Assembly: GCF_030718935.1 (NCBI RefSeq)
Contig: NZ_CP132194.1
Span: forward strand, 248,001 to 312,000
Source: Psychrobacter sp. M13
Lineage (GTDB): Bacteria; Pseudomonadota; Gammaproteobacteria; Pseudomonadales; Moraxellaceae
Direction of reading: 5' to 3'
DNA length: 64,000 bases
The notes beneath the pieces are model-generated. The model ran no database searches and had not been told where the DNA came from. It was given only the letters and a program-made list of their open reading frames with translations. This document shows positions 47,501 to 56,861 of this stretch, in pieces. Position 1 is the stretch's first letter, and every line of letters starts with the position of its first letter. Made by a program: the position numbers and the translations under genes.

Positions 47501-47735
47501 AAAGATTCCTTTTTTTAATATTATTAGCGTTTGTATTGATAATGCAGATATAAGGACTGCTGATAGAACCAAACTGTAGTCATTTTAAAATAAAATTGAT
47601 ACGCCAATATTACCGTGCTACTGGTATAAATTTTACTTGCTTGCTGTGTCTACGCTGACAGAGGCTGCATAAAATATATCCCAGCATCACCGCATTGAGT
47701 GTAAAGTGAATAGACTATTTGCTTATTAGTATGGA

Positions 47736-48482
47736 CTACCCACAAATCGCCAAATACTGACGTACGACATTATCCATGCCTTGCTCTAGCGACTCAATTG
47801 TAAACGCATGACCAATCGACACCTCAGCGATATCACCAAGGTTTAGCAAATCCGCCAAATTATCTAGATTTAAATCATGTCCCGCGTTGACGCGCATACC
47901 GTTTTCACTAGCGAGGTTAATACAGTCGCTAAAGCGTTGCTTGACCTCATCGAAACCAATGTTGTCATCGCTCTTACCATTGCTGTAAGCGCGTGCCCAT
48001 TCTTCGGTATACATCTCGATTGTCTGTACATCACTCTCGATGACCGCTTTGATTTGTTCGATATCAGGGTCGATAAATACTGCACAGCGCGTACCGAAAG
48101 CTTCTAGCTCTTTGCTTAACGTTGATAAAAACTCATGATGTTTAATGATATCAAAACCATGATCCGAGGTCAGCTGATCGTCGCTATCTGGCACGAGCGT
48201 GCATTGATGCGGTTTTACTTCACGGATAATCTTTAAAAACTGCTCATTCGGATTACCTTCGATATTGAACTCAATCTCTGGATAGTCCTTTAAGAATGCA
48301 CTGATATCATAGACGTCTTGGTATCTGATATGACGCTCATCTGGTCTCGGGTGTACGGTAAAGCCTTTGACACCTAGATCAATTAGCTTCTTCACAAAGG
48401 TCAACAGGTTAGGGTAGTCAGTACCGCGAGAGTTACGGATTAAAGCCAATTTATTCAAATTTACGCTAAACAATGTGCTCAT
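47736..48482 (-). CDS. pdxJ: Pyridoxine 5'-phosphate synthase
   Basis: PdxJ condenses 1-deoxy-D-xylulose-5-phosphate with 3-amino-2-oxopropyl phosphate to form pyridoxine 5'-phosphate, the ring-closing step of the DXP-dependent vitamin B6 pathway. The 248-residue TIM-barrel protein has VNLNKLALIRNSRGTDYPNL (N-terminal substrate motif), GVKGFTVHPRPDERHI (about 34-49), EFNIEGNP (about 70) and GMRVNAGHDLNLDNL near residue 200. It is a little longer than the common 235-245 residues. ATG at 48482 follows AAGGAAAT. It stands alone; recO and acpS, its partners in E. coli, are not adjacent. Confidence 0.94.
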   Translation of the reverse strand: MSTLFSVNLNKLALIRNSRGTDYPNLLTFVKKLIDLGVKGFTVHPRPDERHIRYQDVYDISAFLKDYPEIEFNIEGNPNEQFLKIIREVKPHQCTLVPDSDDQLTSDHGFDIIKHHEFLSTLSKELEAFGTRCAVFIDPDIEQIKAVIESDVQTIEMYTEEWARAYSNGKSDDNIGFDEVKQRFSDCINLASENGMRVNAGHDLNLDNLADLLNLGDIAEVSIGHAFTIESLEQGMDNVVRQYLAICG

Positions 48483-48532
48483 AGTATTTCCTTTCTCATT
48501 GTTGTTATGGATAGATTTTTGGTTGTTAATGG

Positions 48533-49417
48533 CTAATAAAAATCGTTGGTATCAGCATACTTCTTATTCAATGCCTTTGAAATAGCATAAGTCTCTAAAT
48601 CTACTTCGCCCGTTGGATTACGGGGTCGAAAGTGTAGCTGAAACGCATAGACGACATCACGACTGGCTTTGTCCCACTCGTCACTATTATTGATCTGATA
48701 GCCATAATTTCTGAATTCTTGCTTCAGCTCAGGTATCGTTGCCGCTGAAAATGCGTCTGTATCCATAAAAGCAACCTTATCAGCGTCATCATACCAAGCG
48801 CCGATGCCATATTGCTTATACAGTTGCTGCCAAGGAAACTTTGCACCGGGGTCTATCTTACGTGAGGGTGCAAGATCTGAATGACCGATGATGTTTTTTG
48901 GAGAAATCTCATAGCGTGCTGCAATATCTTTAACCAATTGCGCGACTTTTTTAATCTGTATCTCATCAAATTCTACAAAGTGCTCATAGGGATGATAGTC
49001 CAAATTATCATTCTTAAGTGCATTGAGATACTGCGGCTGAATACCTTTATTGACGATCTCAATACCAATAGAGGTGTCATTTATAATAGTACGACCTGCA
49101 AAGCTACCATCACCTGCGTGCCATGCGCGCTCGCTTTCTGGTACTAGATTATAAATTTTATCGTCGTCATTTTTTAAAATGAGATAATGCGAGCTGACTT
49201 TGCCAGCGGTTAATAGTTGAATAGAGCGCTCGTTATCGCTGACGGTATAGTGTAGGACGATAGTTTTGATGCGCTGGCTTTTACCTGTGGATTTGTAGGT
49301 TGTGTTATCGACGATAAAAGAGTCAGTATTAGCGATTGGAGCCGTGGTGGTGATACAGCCAACTAATGATAAGCTTAAACCAGCGGCTAATGCTAAAGCG
49401 ATGAGATTTTTTGCCAT
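48533..49417 (-). CDS. amiD: Lipoprotein N-acetylmuramoyl-L-alanine amidase, AmpD/AmiD family
   Basis: The 294-residue lipoprotein (lipobox SLSLVGC, Cys21) has an Amidase_2 domain (about 45-205) with zinc-ligand histidines in IVLHYTVSDNERS and ERAWHAGDGSF, and GHSDLAPSRKIDPGAKFPW closing the site. A C-terminal helical peptidoglycan-binding domain spans about 215-290. AmiD cleaves the bond between MurNAc and L-Ala in cell-wall fragments and acts from the outer membrane. Its lipid anchor and the added binding domain distinguish it from cytosolic AmpD. pdxJ is 50 bp downstream on the same strand. Confidence 0.88.
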   Translation of the reverse strand: MAKNLIALALAAGLSLSLVGCITTTAPIANTDSFIVDNTTYKSTGKSQRIKTIVLHYTVSDNERSIQLLTAGKVSSHYLILKNDDDKIYNLVPESERAWHAGDGSFAGRTIINDTSIGIEIVNKGIQPQYLNALKNDNLDYHPYEHFVEFDEIQIKKVAQLVKDIAARYEISPKNIIGHSDLAPSRKIDPGAKFPWQQLYKQYGIGAWYDDADKVAFMDTDAFSAATIPELKQEFRNYGYQINNSDEWDKASRDVVYAFQLHFRPRNPTGEVDLETYAISKALNKKYADTNDFY

Positions 49418-49550
49418 GAAGTGCTCGGTGTAGGAATGATAATATAAAATACGCTATAGTTTCTTATATTAAATTTGATAACTATAGGATTTTTTTTAGA
49501 TTCTATTAGAATTGAGCCTGTTTAAATGTAAAATAATAAACAGCTCTATG

Positions 49551-50015
49551 TCACGGCTCATAGAAGGTTACTACAGGATAAAAACTTTCCCCCACAATCT
49601 CAACTTTGAAATGTCTATTAGGATATTTTTTCATCAGATGATACTCCCAATTATGCTTTATAAGCTCCGCTACATTCATTATAGTGTCATCGCTAGATTT
49701 ATCAGCTGTATTCAAGAAAATGTCATTCACTACTAATCTGTTCATACTTTCTTGAGCTTCAACTTTGTTAACCATGTTTAGCAAACCTTTATCATACATC
49801 TCACTAATTTCTTTTTCATAGATCCCTTCGATATTAAGTAAAATAACTCCTTTATATTCAAAAGTAATTGGTAATAGAATGGTTGATATTATCTCTATAT
49901 CTTCAGGATAAATTTCTAAATTAATATAATTCCAAATATCAGTGGGTATATCGGAAGGAGAATTTTCAATCCAATTTACCCATTTTTTAAACTTCCAATT
50001 ACTTATGTTTTTCAT
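49551..50015 (-). CDS. Small cytosolic protein of unknown function
   Basis: This 154-residue, AT-rich, acidic protein has no signal peptide. It begins MKNISNWKFKKWVNWIENSP. The fold looks alpha/beta (ISTILLPITFEYKGVILLNI, about 41-60, is strand-rich), and the C-terminus reads WEYHLMKKYPNRHFKVEIVG, then VTFYEP. I do not recognise the family. Proteins of this size and composition are often immunity-type proteins, but no toxin lies beside it. It begins only 4 bp after the MOSC gene's stop on the same strand, so it is probably translated from the same message. Composition differs from the MOSC gene, so it may be a later addition. Confidence 0.6.
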   Translation of the reverse strand: MKNISNWKFKKWVNWIENSPSDIPTDIWNYINLEIYPEDIEIISTILLPITFEYKGVILLNIEGIYEKEISEMYDKGLLNMVNKVEAQESMNRLVVNDIFLNTADKSSDDTIMNVAELIKHNWEYHLMKKYPNRHFKVEIVGESFYPVVTFYEP

Positions 50016-50019
50016 TATT

Positions 50020-50781
50020 TTAATCCTTCCTGACTTTCTTCCTAAGCACTACTTTCCAACTGTCCTCTAAACACTCAATCGCTAACCACGGCTCAATAAT
50101 GTCAGCGGCAAACTTATCTTTTGAATTAGATAATTGCCATAGTTTTTCTAAAGTCGCAAACGGATAGGGGCGTTCGATTAAGTAAACAGGTAAATCAGCG
50201 CTAATTATGCCATTACGCACCACTTGAAAGTACCAGCCTGCGATACCTTGTTTGCTTATCCATGAGGCGATGTTCGGCACTTTGGTGAATTGACCAATTT
50301 GGTCATTGATTTTATAGCAAGGACGGCGCGGTTGTACAATACGTAGCTGCACGCTAGCACTGCCATCGACTTGCGCATCACCATACTGAAAAACATCACC
50401 AATACAAACCGTAGACTCATTTATATCAGGCAAGCCGTTAACAGGTTCGGTAATCAAGTTTTCGCCCAATGTGCCCATACGCACGTTTAGATCAAACTCA
50501 GCATTGATATGTCCATAAGTTGCTGTCGCCATTTGATGTACGGCTTTTAGGGAGCCGCCATGATGTTTACGATCGGCTTGCTCATCAGTGGTAAGACCCA
50601 TAAAATCAACGGCGACAGGTGCTTTAATAGGCGCTTTATCGATAGCGCTCATTGCTTCTCGCGCAAAGGGCATGGCTTTGCCCGCGCGGACTTCGATAAG
50701 AGTGGCGATATGTAGCGGTAGATTTTGGTTGAAATCCGCTCCTTTTTTCGGTGGTGACGTTTTGATTAAGTCGGTATTCAT
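50020..50781 (-). CDS. MOSC-domain protein (YiiM-like)
   Basis: The 253-residue protein carries a MOSC beta-barrel with the subfamily motifs GLTTDEQADRKHHGGSLKAV (about 61-80), RMGTLGENL (about 100), VCIGDVFQYGDAQVDGSASV (about 124-143) and the molybdenum-binding Cys in QPRRPCYKI (about 155). YiiM-type proteins use molybdenum cofactor to reduce N-hydroxylated compounds such as 6-hydroxylaminopurine. No molybdopterin genes are near. The C-terminal 70 residues form the helical 3-alpha domain found after MOSC in this group. It is first in a likely two-gene unit with the 154-residue protein. Confidence 0.82.
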   Translation of the reverse strand: MNTDLIKTSPPKKGADFNQNLPLHIATLIEVRAGKAMPFAREAMSAIDKAPIKAPVAVDFMGLTTDEQADRKHHGGSLKAVHQMATATYGHINAEFDLNVRMGTLGENLITEPVNGLPDINESTVCIGDVFQYGDAQVDGSASVQLRIVQPRRPCYKINDQIGQFTKVPNIASWISKQGIAGWYFQVVRNGIISADLPVYLIERPYPFATLEKLWQLSNSKDKFAADIIEPWLAIECLEDSWKVVLRKKVRKD

Positions 50782-50907
50782 CTAAGATTCCAGTTTTTCA
50801 TATTATGTTTATCAAGCAGCAAAATATGGTTTAAAGAGTACAGCTATCTTAGCCTAATCATCGTTAGTTTTCAGCTCATAAATTAAAGGTCTTATCAAAA
50901 TCTAAAC

Positions 50908-50939
50908 ATAAAAAAGACCAGAATATTAATCTGGCCTCT
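50908..50939 (-). terminator. Intrinsic terminator after rsfS
   Basis: On the minus strand GGCCAGAT...ATTCTGGTC forms a stem followed by six T residues (plus-strand A-run near 50910-50915). It lies about 45 bp beyond the rsfS stop. Confidence 0.75.
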
Positions 50940-50984
50940 TTGATCTAGCATGGTAATTCTAATAAAGACTGTTTATAAAAATTA

Positions 50985-51398
50985 CTATTTATTCTTGTTA
51001 CGGCGACCTGCAGTTTTCTTTTCACGTGGTACAGCGACTAGCTCAGCTAGTTGTTCAGGCGATGACCATAGACCTTCAAGATCATAAAACTCACGGGCAG
51101 CAGGCATCATCATGTGCACAACGACAGCGCCAAGATCAATCAACGTCCAATCAGAATCATTACCGCCTTCACGGCCAAGAGGCATAAATCCTGCTTTCTT
51201 GGCATCAGCGCCAAGGCTATCCGCCATCGCGCGCACGTGACGTTTTGAGGTGCCATCAGCGATGACGATACGCTCCATCACGTCAGTTAGCTCTTCGACA
51301 TTGAGCACAGTGATGTTTTTGGCTTTCATATCTTCTAAAGCGGTTTTTACCAGTGCTAAGCACTGCTCTAAACGCTCATTAGTCATAGTTGGGGTCAT
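50985..51398 (-). CDS. rsfS: Ribosomal silencing factor RsfS
   Basis: RsfS (RsfA/YbeB) binds ribosomal protein L14 and keeps the 50S subunit from joining 30S when nutrients are low. The 137-residue protein shows MKAKNITVLNVEELT (about 24), ERIVIADGTSKRHVRAMADS (about 47-66) and DWTLIDLGAVVVHMM (about 83-97). All are typical; the C-terminal basic tail (KKTAGRRNKNK) is extra. It starts at MTPTMTNERLEQ; an internal ATG four codons later is possible. nadD lies 112 bp upstream on the same strand, the usual nadD-rsfS order. A terminator follows. Confidence 0.92.
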   Translation of the reverse strand: MTPTMTNERLEQCLALVKTALEDMKAKNITVLNVEELTDVMERIVIADGTSKRHVRAMADSLGADAKKAGFMPLGREGGNDSDWTLIDLGAVVVHMMMPAAREFYDLEGLWSSPEQLAELVAVPREKKTAGRRNKNK

Positions 51399-51510
51399 AA
51401 AATTAAATCTCTTAAATAATCGGTAATAATAAAATAGGATAATGCTGCTAACAGGCCTTATAAAAACAAGTTAAGAGCAATAAAACAAATATAGTGCGAT
51501 TTTAACGGAA

Positions 51511-52371
51511 TTAGTCAGCAGAATATAGCTGATGGGCAATAATATAATCATAAACCTTAGGATTTAATGATTTGGATGGTTGGTTTGACATAACCGCAGT
51601 GTCGCGAGCTGATGGTAATAGCGCATTGTTTTTGGTAAGATTTTGCTCACGAAACTGCTGGCGAATCTCAGTGCTAGATACACTCATGACGGCTCGAGTA
51701 TCTATATAAATGCGTCCTTGGTGAGTATCTTTCAAGGGGCGGTCTTTCAACAGGTCATTTTTCAAGAAACCGTGCGCTAGTGCTTGATGGTCTGGCGTTA
51801 CTGGTATAAATAACAGCTCAGAATATGACTCAGTCACCTGCGCTTGCAGCTCAACGGCGATCTTTTTAGCGAAAGCAGCTGTACTTTGTGCGTTTAGCAT
51901 TAAAGTTTCATCACGATTAAACACCCATAAATTGATGTAATCCGTCAATTGTAACCCTTGTTTCCACTTATCTAAGTTACGCACACTATCCATACCCATG
52001 ATAAATATTAGGCTGTCATGAGGATATTGATTGCGCAGCGTGCGCACACTATCGATAGTATAGACAGGTGGGGTTTGCCACAGTTCGAGCTCATCGATGT
52101 TCACAGGCGTCTCTTGCACAGCAAGGTTTAGCATAGCAAGTCGATCACTAGGATCAGTGCTTTGAGTCTTAAAAGGCGAGCGCGCATTAGGCAGTAAAGA
52201 GACTTGCAGCTCGCGTTTTCGTTCAGTTGCCATAGGTGCAAGCGTGTTATAGACAGCCATTGCCATTTGCATATGACCCAAATGTATGGGGTCAAAAGAG
52301 CCGCCAAGATAAGCGCGAATAGCAGGCTTTATATTTTTTTCAGCTTGAAACGGAGCAGGTTGTTTATTCAT
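51511..52371 (-). CDS. nadD: Nicotinate-nucleotide adenylyltransferase
   Basis: NadD converts nicotinate mononucleotide and ATP to deamido-NAD. The ATG at 52371 is preferred, giving 286 residues. The longer frame begins with a TTG and would add an unrelated stretch. The protein shows the nucleotidyltransferase motif YLGGSFDPIHLGHMQMA (about 21-37), FIMGMDSVRNLDKWKQ (about 132-147) and SSTEIRQQ (about 235) for the ATP phosphates. It is longer than the 215-residue E. coli enzyme because of an insertion after the first motif (MATERKRELQVS) and extra C-terminal loops. It lies directly upstream of rsfS. Confidence 0.9.
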   Translation of the reverse strand: MNKQPAPFQAEKNIKPAIRAYLGGSFDPIHLGHMQMAMAVYNTLAPMATERKRELQVSLLPNARSPFKTQSTDPSDRLAMLNLAVQETPVNIDELELWQTPPVYTIDSVRTLRNQYPHDSLIFIMGMDSVRNLDKWKQGLQLTDYINLWVFNRDETLMLNAQSTAAFAKKIAVELQAQVTESYSELLFIPVTPDHQALAHGFLKNDLLKDRPLKDTHQGRIYIDTRAVMSVSSTEIRQQFREQNLTKNNALLPSARDTAVMSNQPSKSLNPKVYDYIIAHQLYSAD

Positions 52372-52466
52372 GGCGTCATTATAACGAGTGAATACAAATT
52401 TTGCTTGATAGACTAGCGGTAACTTAACTTTCAATCTAGTTTCTAGATTAAGGATTTTAAATATTA

Positions 52467-52534
52467 TAGGGTGAAATCCATCGCACCGATAATGACGCTA
52501 CAACTAACCATCGGTGCATAAAATGCACTCTACG
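52467..52534. repeat. Palindromic intergenic repeat (TAGGGTG...CACTCTA)
   Basis: Ends TAGGGTG and CACTCTA are near-inverted, and the inner words GCACCGAT (52483-52490) and ATCGGTGC (52510-52517) are perfectly inverted. The design resembles repeat M at 11710 and 13659 (same TAGGGTG terminus, different centre). It sits upstream of nadD. Confidence 0.65.
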
Positions 52535-52544
52535 CCTACAATCA

Positions 52545-52575
52545 ATAAAAAACCGACTATCATTATGATAATCGG
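52545..52575 (-). terminator. Intrinsic terminator after pta
   Basis: On the minus strand CCGATTATCAT / ATGATAGTCGG forms an 11-bp stem (one G-T pair, 1-nt symmetric centre) followed by a T-run (plus-strand A-run 52547-52552). Confidence 0.8.
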
Positions 52576-52608
52576 CTTTGCATAGTTGAGTTAACTCAAA
52601 ACAATAAA

Positions 52609-54753
52609 TTAAATAGCATCGCTATATGCTTGAATAGCGGTCAGTGCGATAGTGTAGACGATATCATCGACTAGAGCACCTCGAGATAAATCATTGACAG
52701 GTTTGTTTAACCCTTGCAGCATCGGCCCAACACTAATGACATTAGCGCTACGTTGCACCGCTTTATAGGTTGTATTACCTGTATTTAGATCAGGGAATAT
52801 AAACACGTTGGCTTGACCGGCTACCTTTGAATCAGGTGCTTTTTGTTTGCCGACGCTCATGACCGAGGCAGCATCATATTGTAGTGGCCCATCAACCGCT
52901 AGGTTTGGCTCACGCTCACGGACGATAGCAGTTGCTTGTTTAACTTTTTCAACGTCAGCACCTGATCCTGATGCCCCTGTTGAATAGCTGATCATCGCCA
53001 CTTTTGGCTCAATACCGAAGGCTGCTGCCGATTGCGCCGATTGAATGGCAATCTCAGCCAGCTCTTCAGCAGTTGGGTCTGGATTAATCGCACAGTCACC
53101 GTAGACCACAACTTGCTCAGGCAGTAGCATAAAGAAGATAGAAGAGACCAGTGAATACTGCGGTGCGGTTTTGATTAACTGAAATGCTGGGAGTACAGTA
53201 TTGGCCGTCGTATGAACAGCGCCCGAAACTAGTCCATCAACCTCATCTAACAGCAACATCACTGTGCCTAGATAGACCGTATCTTTTAGCTTTTCAGCCG
53301 CAGCGATATCAGTGGTTTTGCCCTTACGAGCGGCGACCACTGCATCGATATAATTGGTCATATCTAGCGTATCAGGATCAATAATTTCAAGCCCTTCTGG
53401 CAATACTAAGCTGCGGTTTTTGGCGACTTGCTCAACCTCGCTACGCTTAGCTAGTAGCACACAATTGGCAATGCCTCGGCTTTGACAGATACAGGCGGCC
53501 TCTACCGTACGAGGTTCTGCGCCCTCTGGTAGTACAATACGTTTTTTGGCTTGTTGTGCTTTTTTGACCACTTGATGACGGAACGCGGCAGGAGACAGAC
53601 GCGGTTTATAATCGCCACTGAAATAATCTTTAATCCAGCTCAGATCGAGATGGGCGGCGACATAGCGGGTGACATCGGTGGCGCGCTCAGTATCATCACT
53701 TGGAATCTCAGCGCTCATATGCATCAGGCTCTGTACGGTCTCAAAGCTATCGGTCTCGACACTCATCACTGGAATGCCCGTTTTCAATGCCGACTGCCAC
53801 AGCTCAGCGACAGTCTCATTCGGGATGACTCCGCCTGTTAGCACAATACCTGCCAGCGGGATGCCATTGATACAAGCGAGTCCCGCCGCTAATAGCAAGT
53901 CATCGCGATCTCCTGGGACGACGATTAGCGTACCGCGCTTAAACACTTCATCGACGCGTGCTACTGAACGTGCGGTCAAGCTGATATCCGTGATACGGCG
54001 ACTCTTCGCCTCACCGACGTTGAGCCAAGTGGCATCAAGCTCAGCAGCGATATCCCAAGTACGTGGCACTGATAGCGAGTCACTAAAAGGCACAACGCCT
54101 ATCAAGCGAAATTTATCGGTTTGAAAGTGCGGGGATAGGCGCTGAACGTCACTGACGAATTTTTCATCAAGTTTGTAGACTGCTTCACCAGGAGCGACAG
54201 GTTGATTGTCAAAAGTATTAGGGACATCAACGCGCATTAAAATGCAGCCTAAAGTGCGTTCATGAGCGATACCACCAAACTCGCGCCCGTGGACATCAAG
54301 CTTATCAGCTAGATGAGCGGGGTTACTGGTGTCAGCGGTGCTCACAAAGATAATCTTGGCATCCAGTGCATGAGCGATAGCGCGGTTGACCTGTGAGGCG
54401 TAAGAGGCCTCAGTGGTCGGCACTAGACCTTCACAGATAATGACATCTTGATCTTGACCGATAGACTGAAAGTTTTCGACCACCTCTTCCATCAAGTCAT
54501 CGAGATTACCATCGCCGATCATGCGCTCAACGCGCTGGCGATTGATAGATTGGGGCGGTGTTAAGGCAAAGGCGTGCATAATAAGCGCACTTGAGCTATC
54601 GAGACTGTTTTGTTTATCGAGGGTGTCATCTTGCAAGAACGGTTTCATAAAAGCGGCTTTGACACCGTTATAATCAAGCGCGCGTATCAGCCCTAGCGCG
54701 GCTGATGTGACCCCAATACCACGGCTAATAGGAACAAGTAAAATGGTTTGCAT
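52609..54753 (-). CDS. pta: Phosphate acetyltransferase
   Basis: Pta interconverts acetyl-CoA and acetyl phosphate. The long 714-residue form has three domains: an N-terminal P-loop BioD-like domain (about 1-220, starting QTILLVPISRGIGVTSAALG), a DRTGG domain (about 230-340, GTLIVVPGDRDDLLLA) and the catalytic PTA domain (about 385-710). The last contains RIVLPEGAEPRTVEAA, DGLVSGAVHTTANTVLPAFQ, MISYSTGASGSG and VFIFPDLNTGNTTYKAVQR. Complete and of E. coli-like length. ackA lies 112 bp upstream on the same strand; the pair forms the reversible acetate/acetyl-CoA route. Terminator follows. Confidence 0.96.
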   Translation of the reverse strand: MQTILLVPISRGIGVTSAALGLIRALDYNGVKAAFMKPFLQDDTLDKQNSLDSSSALIMHAFALTPPQSINRQRVERMIGDGNLDDLMEEVVENFQSIGQDQDVIICEGLVPTTEASYASQVNRAIAHALDAKIIFVSTADTSNPAHLADKLDVHGREFGGIAHERTLGCILMRVDVPNTFDNQPVAPGEAVYKLDEKFVSDVQRLSPHFQTDKFRLIGVVPFSDSLSVPRTWDIAAELDATWLNVGEAKSRRITDISLTARSVARVDEVFKRGTLIVVPGDRDDLLLAAGLACINGIPLAGIVLTGGVIPNETVAELWQSALKTGIPVMSVETDSFETVQSLMHMSAEIPSDDTERATDVTRYVAAHLDLSWIKDYFSGDYKPRLSPAAFRHQVVKKAQQAKKRIVLPEGAEPRTVEAACICQSRGIANCVLLAKRSEVEQVAKNRSLVLPEGLEIIDPDTLDMTNYIDAVVAARKGKTTDIAAAEKLKDTVYLGTVMLLLDEVDGLVSGAVHTTANTVLPAFQLIKTAPQYSLVSSIFFMLLPEQVVVYGDCAINPDPTAEELAEIAIQSAQSAAAFGIEPKVAMISYSTGASGSGADVEKVKQATAIVREREPNLAVDGPLQYDAASVMSVGKQKAPDSKVAGQANVFIFPDLNTGNTTYKAVQRSANVISVGPMLQGLNKPVNDLSRGALVDDIVYTIALTAIQAYSDAI

Positions 54754-54865
54754 AGCGTATCCTACGGTTTATTTTGGTTTTTAATCGGCGTGCTGAGAGT
54801 CGCTGTGTTCGCTAAGCTGTATTTGTTAAATAAGGATCAGCTACTCTCAGTTTTATCGTCGATAC

Positions 54866-56095
54866 TTAGTTTAGACCAAGCGCTTGACGAGTTTCTTGCG
54901 CGATACGGCACTCTTCATCGGTTGGGATGACCCATAGCTCAACGCTACTGTCCTCAGTTTGGAAGCTGCCTTCCGCACCGCCAGCCAAGGTTTTGTTTTT
55001 ATCCGTATCAAACTTAATACCGAAGTGACGCATCACATTCACAATACGAGCGCGGGTGGTGGCAGAGTTCTCACCGATACCGCCCGTAAAGATAATACCG
55101 GTAAATTCAGGTAGCGCACAGCTTAGGCTGGCAAGATATTTACCGACGCGATAGCTGAACATCTCGATAGCCAGTAGCGCATCTTTGTGACCCTCAGATG
55201 CGGCTTGCTCAACAGTACGCAAATCATTGGATAAGCCTGAGATACCTAGCAGACCACTTTCGCTATTGAGCATCTTATCGATGTCCTCAAGACTCATGCC
55301 CAGCTGACGCTTAAGATGAATGTGCAAGCTTGGATCGACATCACCGCTGCGCGTACCCATCATCAGACCCTCAAGTGGCGTAAGACCCATGCTGGTATCT
55401 AGACTTTTGCCATCATAAACGGCCGCTGCTGAACAGCCGTTGCCTAAATGTGCGGTCAACCAACCATGCGGGCCTTTGACTTCAGTCAGCATGCTGGCAC
55501 GTTCTGAGACATAGGCGTGTGACGTACCATGAAAGCCATAGCGACGAATTTTATGATCTTCATATAAGGCTTTTGGTACAGGATAGCGATAGGCGACAGG
55601 GGGCATCGTTTGGTGAAACGCCGTATCAAAAACGGCGACTTGTGGAATGTCAGGATAGATCGCTTGTACCGCTTCAATCCCTAGCGCATTCGCTGGATTA
55701 TGTAGCGGTGCTAATGATTTCAGACGTTTTATCTCTGATAGTGCATGCGCGTCAATTTTGATCGCCTCTGAATACTCGCGACCACCATGTACCACACGAT
55801 GACCAACAGCAACAAAATGATACTGCTCAAGTAGCTCAAGGATTTTTTGTAGCGCCAACTCATGACGACCACCTGGAATAGCAATCTCAAGCTTTTCACC
55901 GTTCAGCTTAGTGTGCTTAATACGGGCAGTATCAAGTCCCAAATTCTCAGCCAAGCCGACAATACGCGTAGACTCATCTTCGCTGATTAGCGCGTATTTG
56001 ATTGAAGAAGAACCGCAGTTTAGTACTAACGTAGGGTTGGTCAGTTGCGAGGTGTCTGCATTCTGATCGTTTTGATTATTGACGCTGTCACTCAT
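54866..56095 (-). CDS. ackA: Acetate kinase
   Basis: AckA interconverts acetate and acetyl phosphate with ATP. The 409-residue protein has an unusual polar N-terminal tail (SVNNQNDQNADTSQL), then the ASKHA-fold start LVLNCGSSSIKYALI (about 23-37), VGHRVVHGGREYSE (about 96-109), YGFHGTSHAYV (about 182-192), HLGNGCSAAAVYDGKSLDTS (about 216-235) and FTGGIGENSATTRARIV (about 336). All catalytic residues (Asn, Arg, Asp, His, Glu) are visible. ATG at 56095 is preceded by AGGATAGAG. First gene of ackA-pta; together with acs at 32 kb the organism can activate acetate by two routes. Confidence 0.96.
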   Translation of the reverse strand: MSDSVNNQNDQNADTSQLTNPTLVLNCGSSSIKYALISEDESTRIVGLAENLGLDTARIKHTKLNGEKLEIAIPGGRHELALQKILELLEQYHFVAVGHRVVHGGREYSEAIKIDAHALSEIKRLKSLAPLHNPANALGIEAVQAIYPDIPQVAVFDTAFHQTMPPVAYRYPVPKALYEDHKIRRYGFHGTSHAYVSERASMLTEVKGPHGWLTAHLGNGCSAAAVYDGKSLDTSMGLTPLEGLMMGTRSGDVDPSLHIHLKRQLGMSLEDIDKMLNSESGLLGISGLSNDLRTVEQAASEGHKDALLAIEMFSYRVGKYLASLSCALPEFTGIIFTGGIGENSATTRARIVNVMRHFGIKFDTDKNKTLAGGAEGSFQTEDSSVELWVIPTDEECRIAQETRQALGLN

Positions 56096-56861
56096 ACTCT
56101 ATCCTTAGAGGGTTGATGGTAGGTTAATCATAGACGATTAACAGCTGTTGAACAAACAAAAATCAATAGCTATTTTATAGTGTAAATTTAGAAGGTGCTA
56201 TATACCACTTGCTAGGTGAAGTCATAAAATATTGGCTATTTTCTATCAATACCATGTCTATTAAGCTTATGAAATACAACCCATTTGCCTGCTTTATTAG
56301 TTACACCTTGATGACTATAAGGTTTTATATTGGCTCTAGTCAAGCACCTAATAAGCTCATTTCTTAACTAACAGCATAGCTAGCATAGCAGTACAAGCGT
56401 TAACTCAAATTGTAAGTAAGTTTGTCTAGATAAGCTATATTATTTATCAAAAAGTGACACCGTCGAATTTCAACATTAAAAATAGTGTTAAAAAAAGGCT
56501 CATATCAGCTTATAATTTTGCGCAAATACACCTTGAATCTGCAAAGACTTATCAATTAATGCTATTATTGGCCGCTAGCAAATGACTCTATCTTGCTCGC
56601 TAATGATCAAGCAGACGTAGGGCGTGTACTCAATTTGAAGATGGCGATAAAAATGAGATAAATTGCAGCAGGGATAGGATAATAGTGTTATTAATATCGG
56701 GATATTGATGAGCTATTTGACACCGCCCTGCCAGAATTTAGCCTTTTTTAGCCCATCTAGTTTCAGACGCTCAGATTAGGGACACGCCCCAGGCTCAATT
56801 AAGCTTTTATACCATTGAACGGCTTTGGGATTTATAGTTGCCTCACTAGGATATGCCTACT
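56096..56861. other. Long intergenic region between ackA and lptM
   Basis: This 766-bp AT-rich divergent spacer has no convincing open reading frame on either strand. A short word GGACACGCCC at 56780-56789, 73 bp before the lptM ATG, recurs at 57239-57248 before lysA. I see no rho-independent terminator or known riboswitch; a small RNA cannot be excluded. Confidence 0.45.

Noticed and set aside
47501-47572. Hydrophobic N-terminal extension of kbl
   Set aside because: The AAGGAA site and the family N-terminus identify the ATG at 47500; the extension is untranslated leader.
56703-56760. Possible short peptide or frataxin remnant (DIDELFDTALPE in one frame)
   Set aside because: The frame is closed by stops a few codons upstream and the similarity is too short to support a gene or pseudogene.
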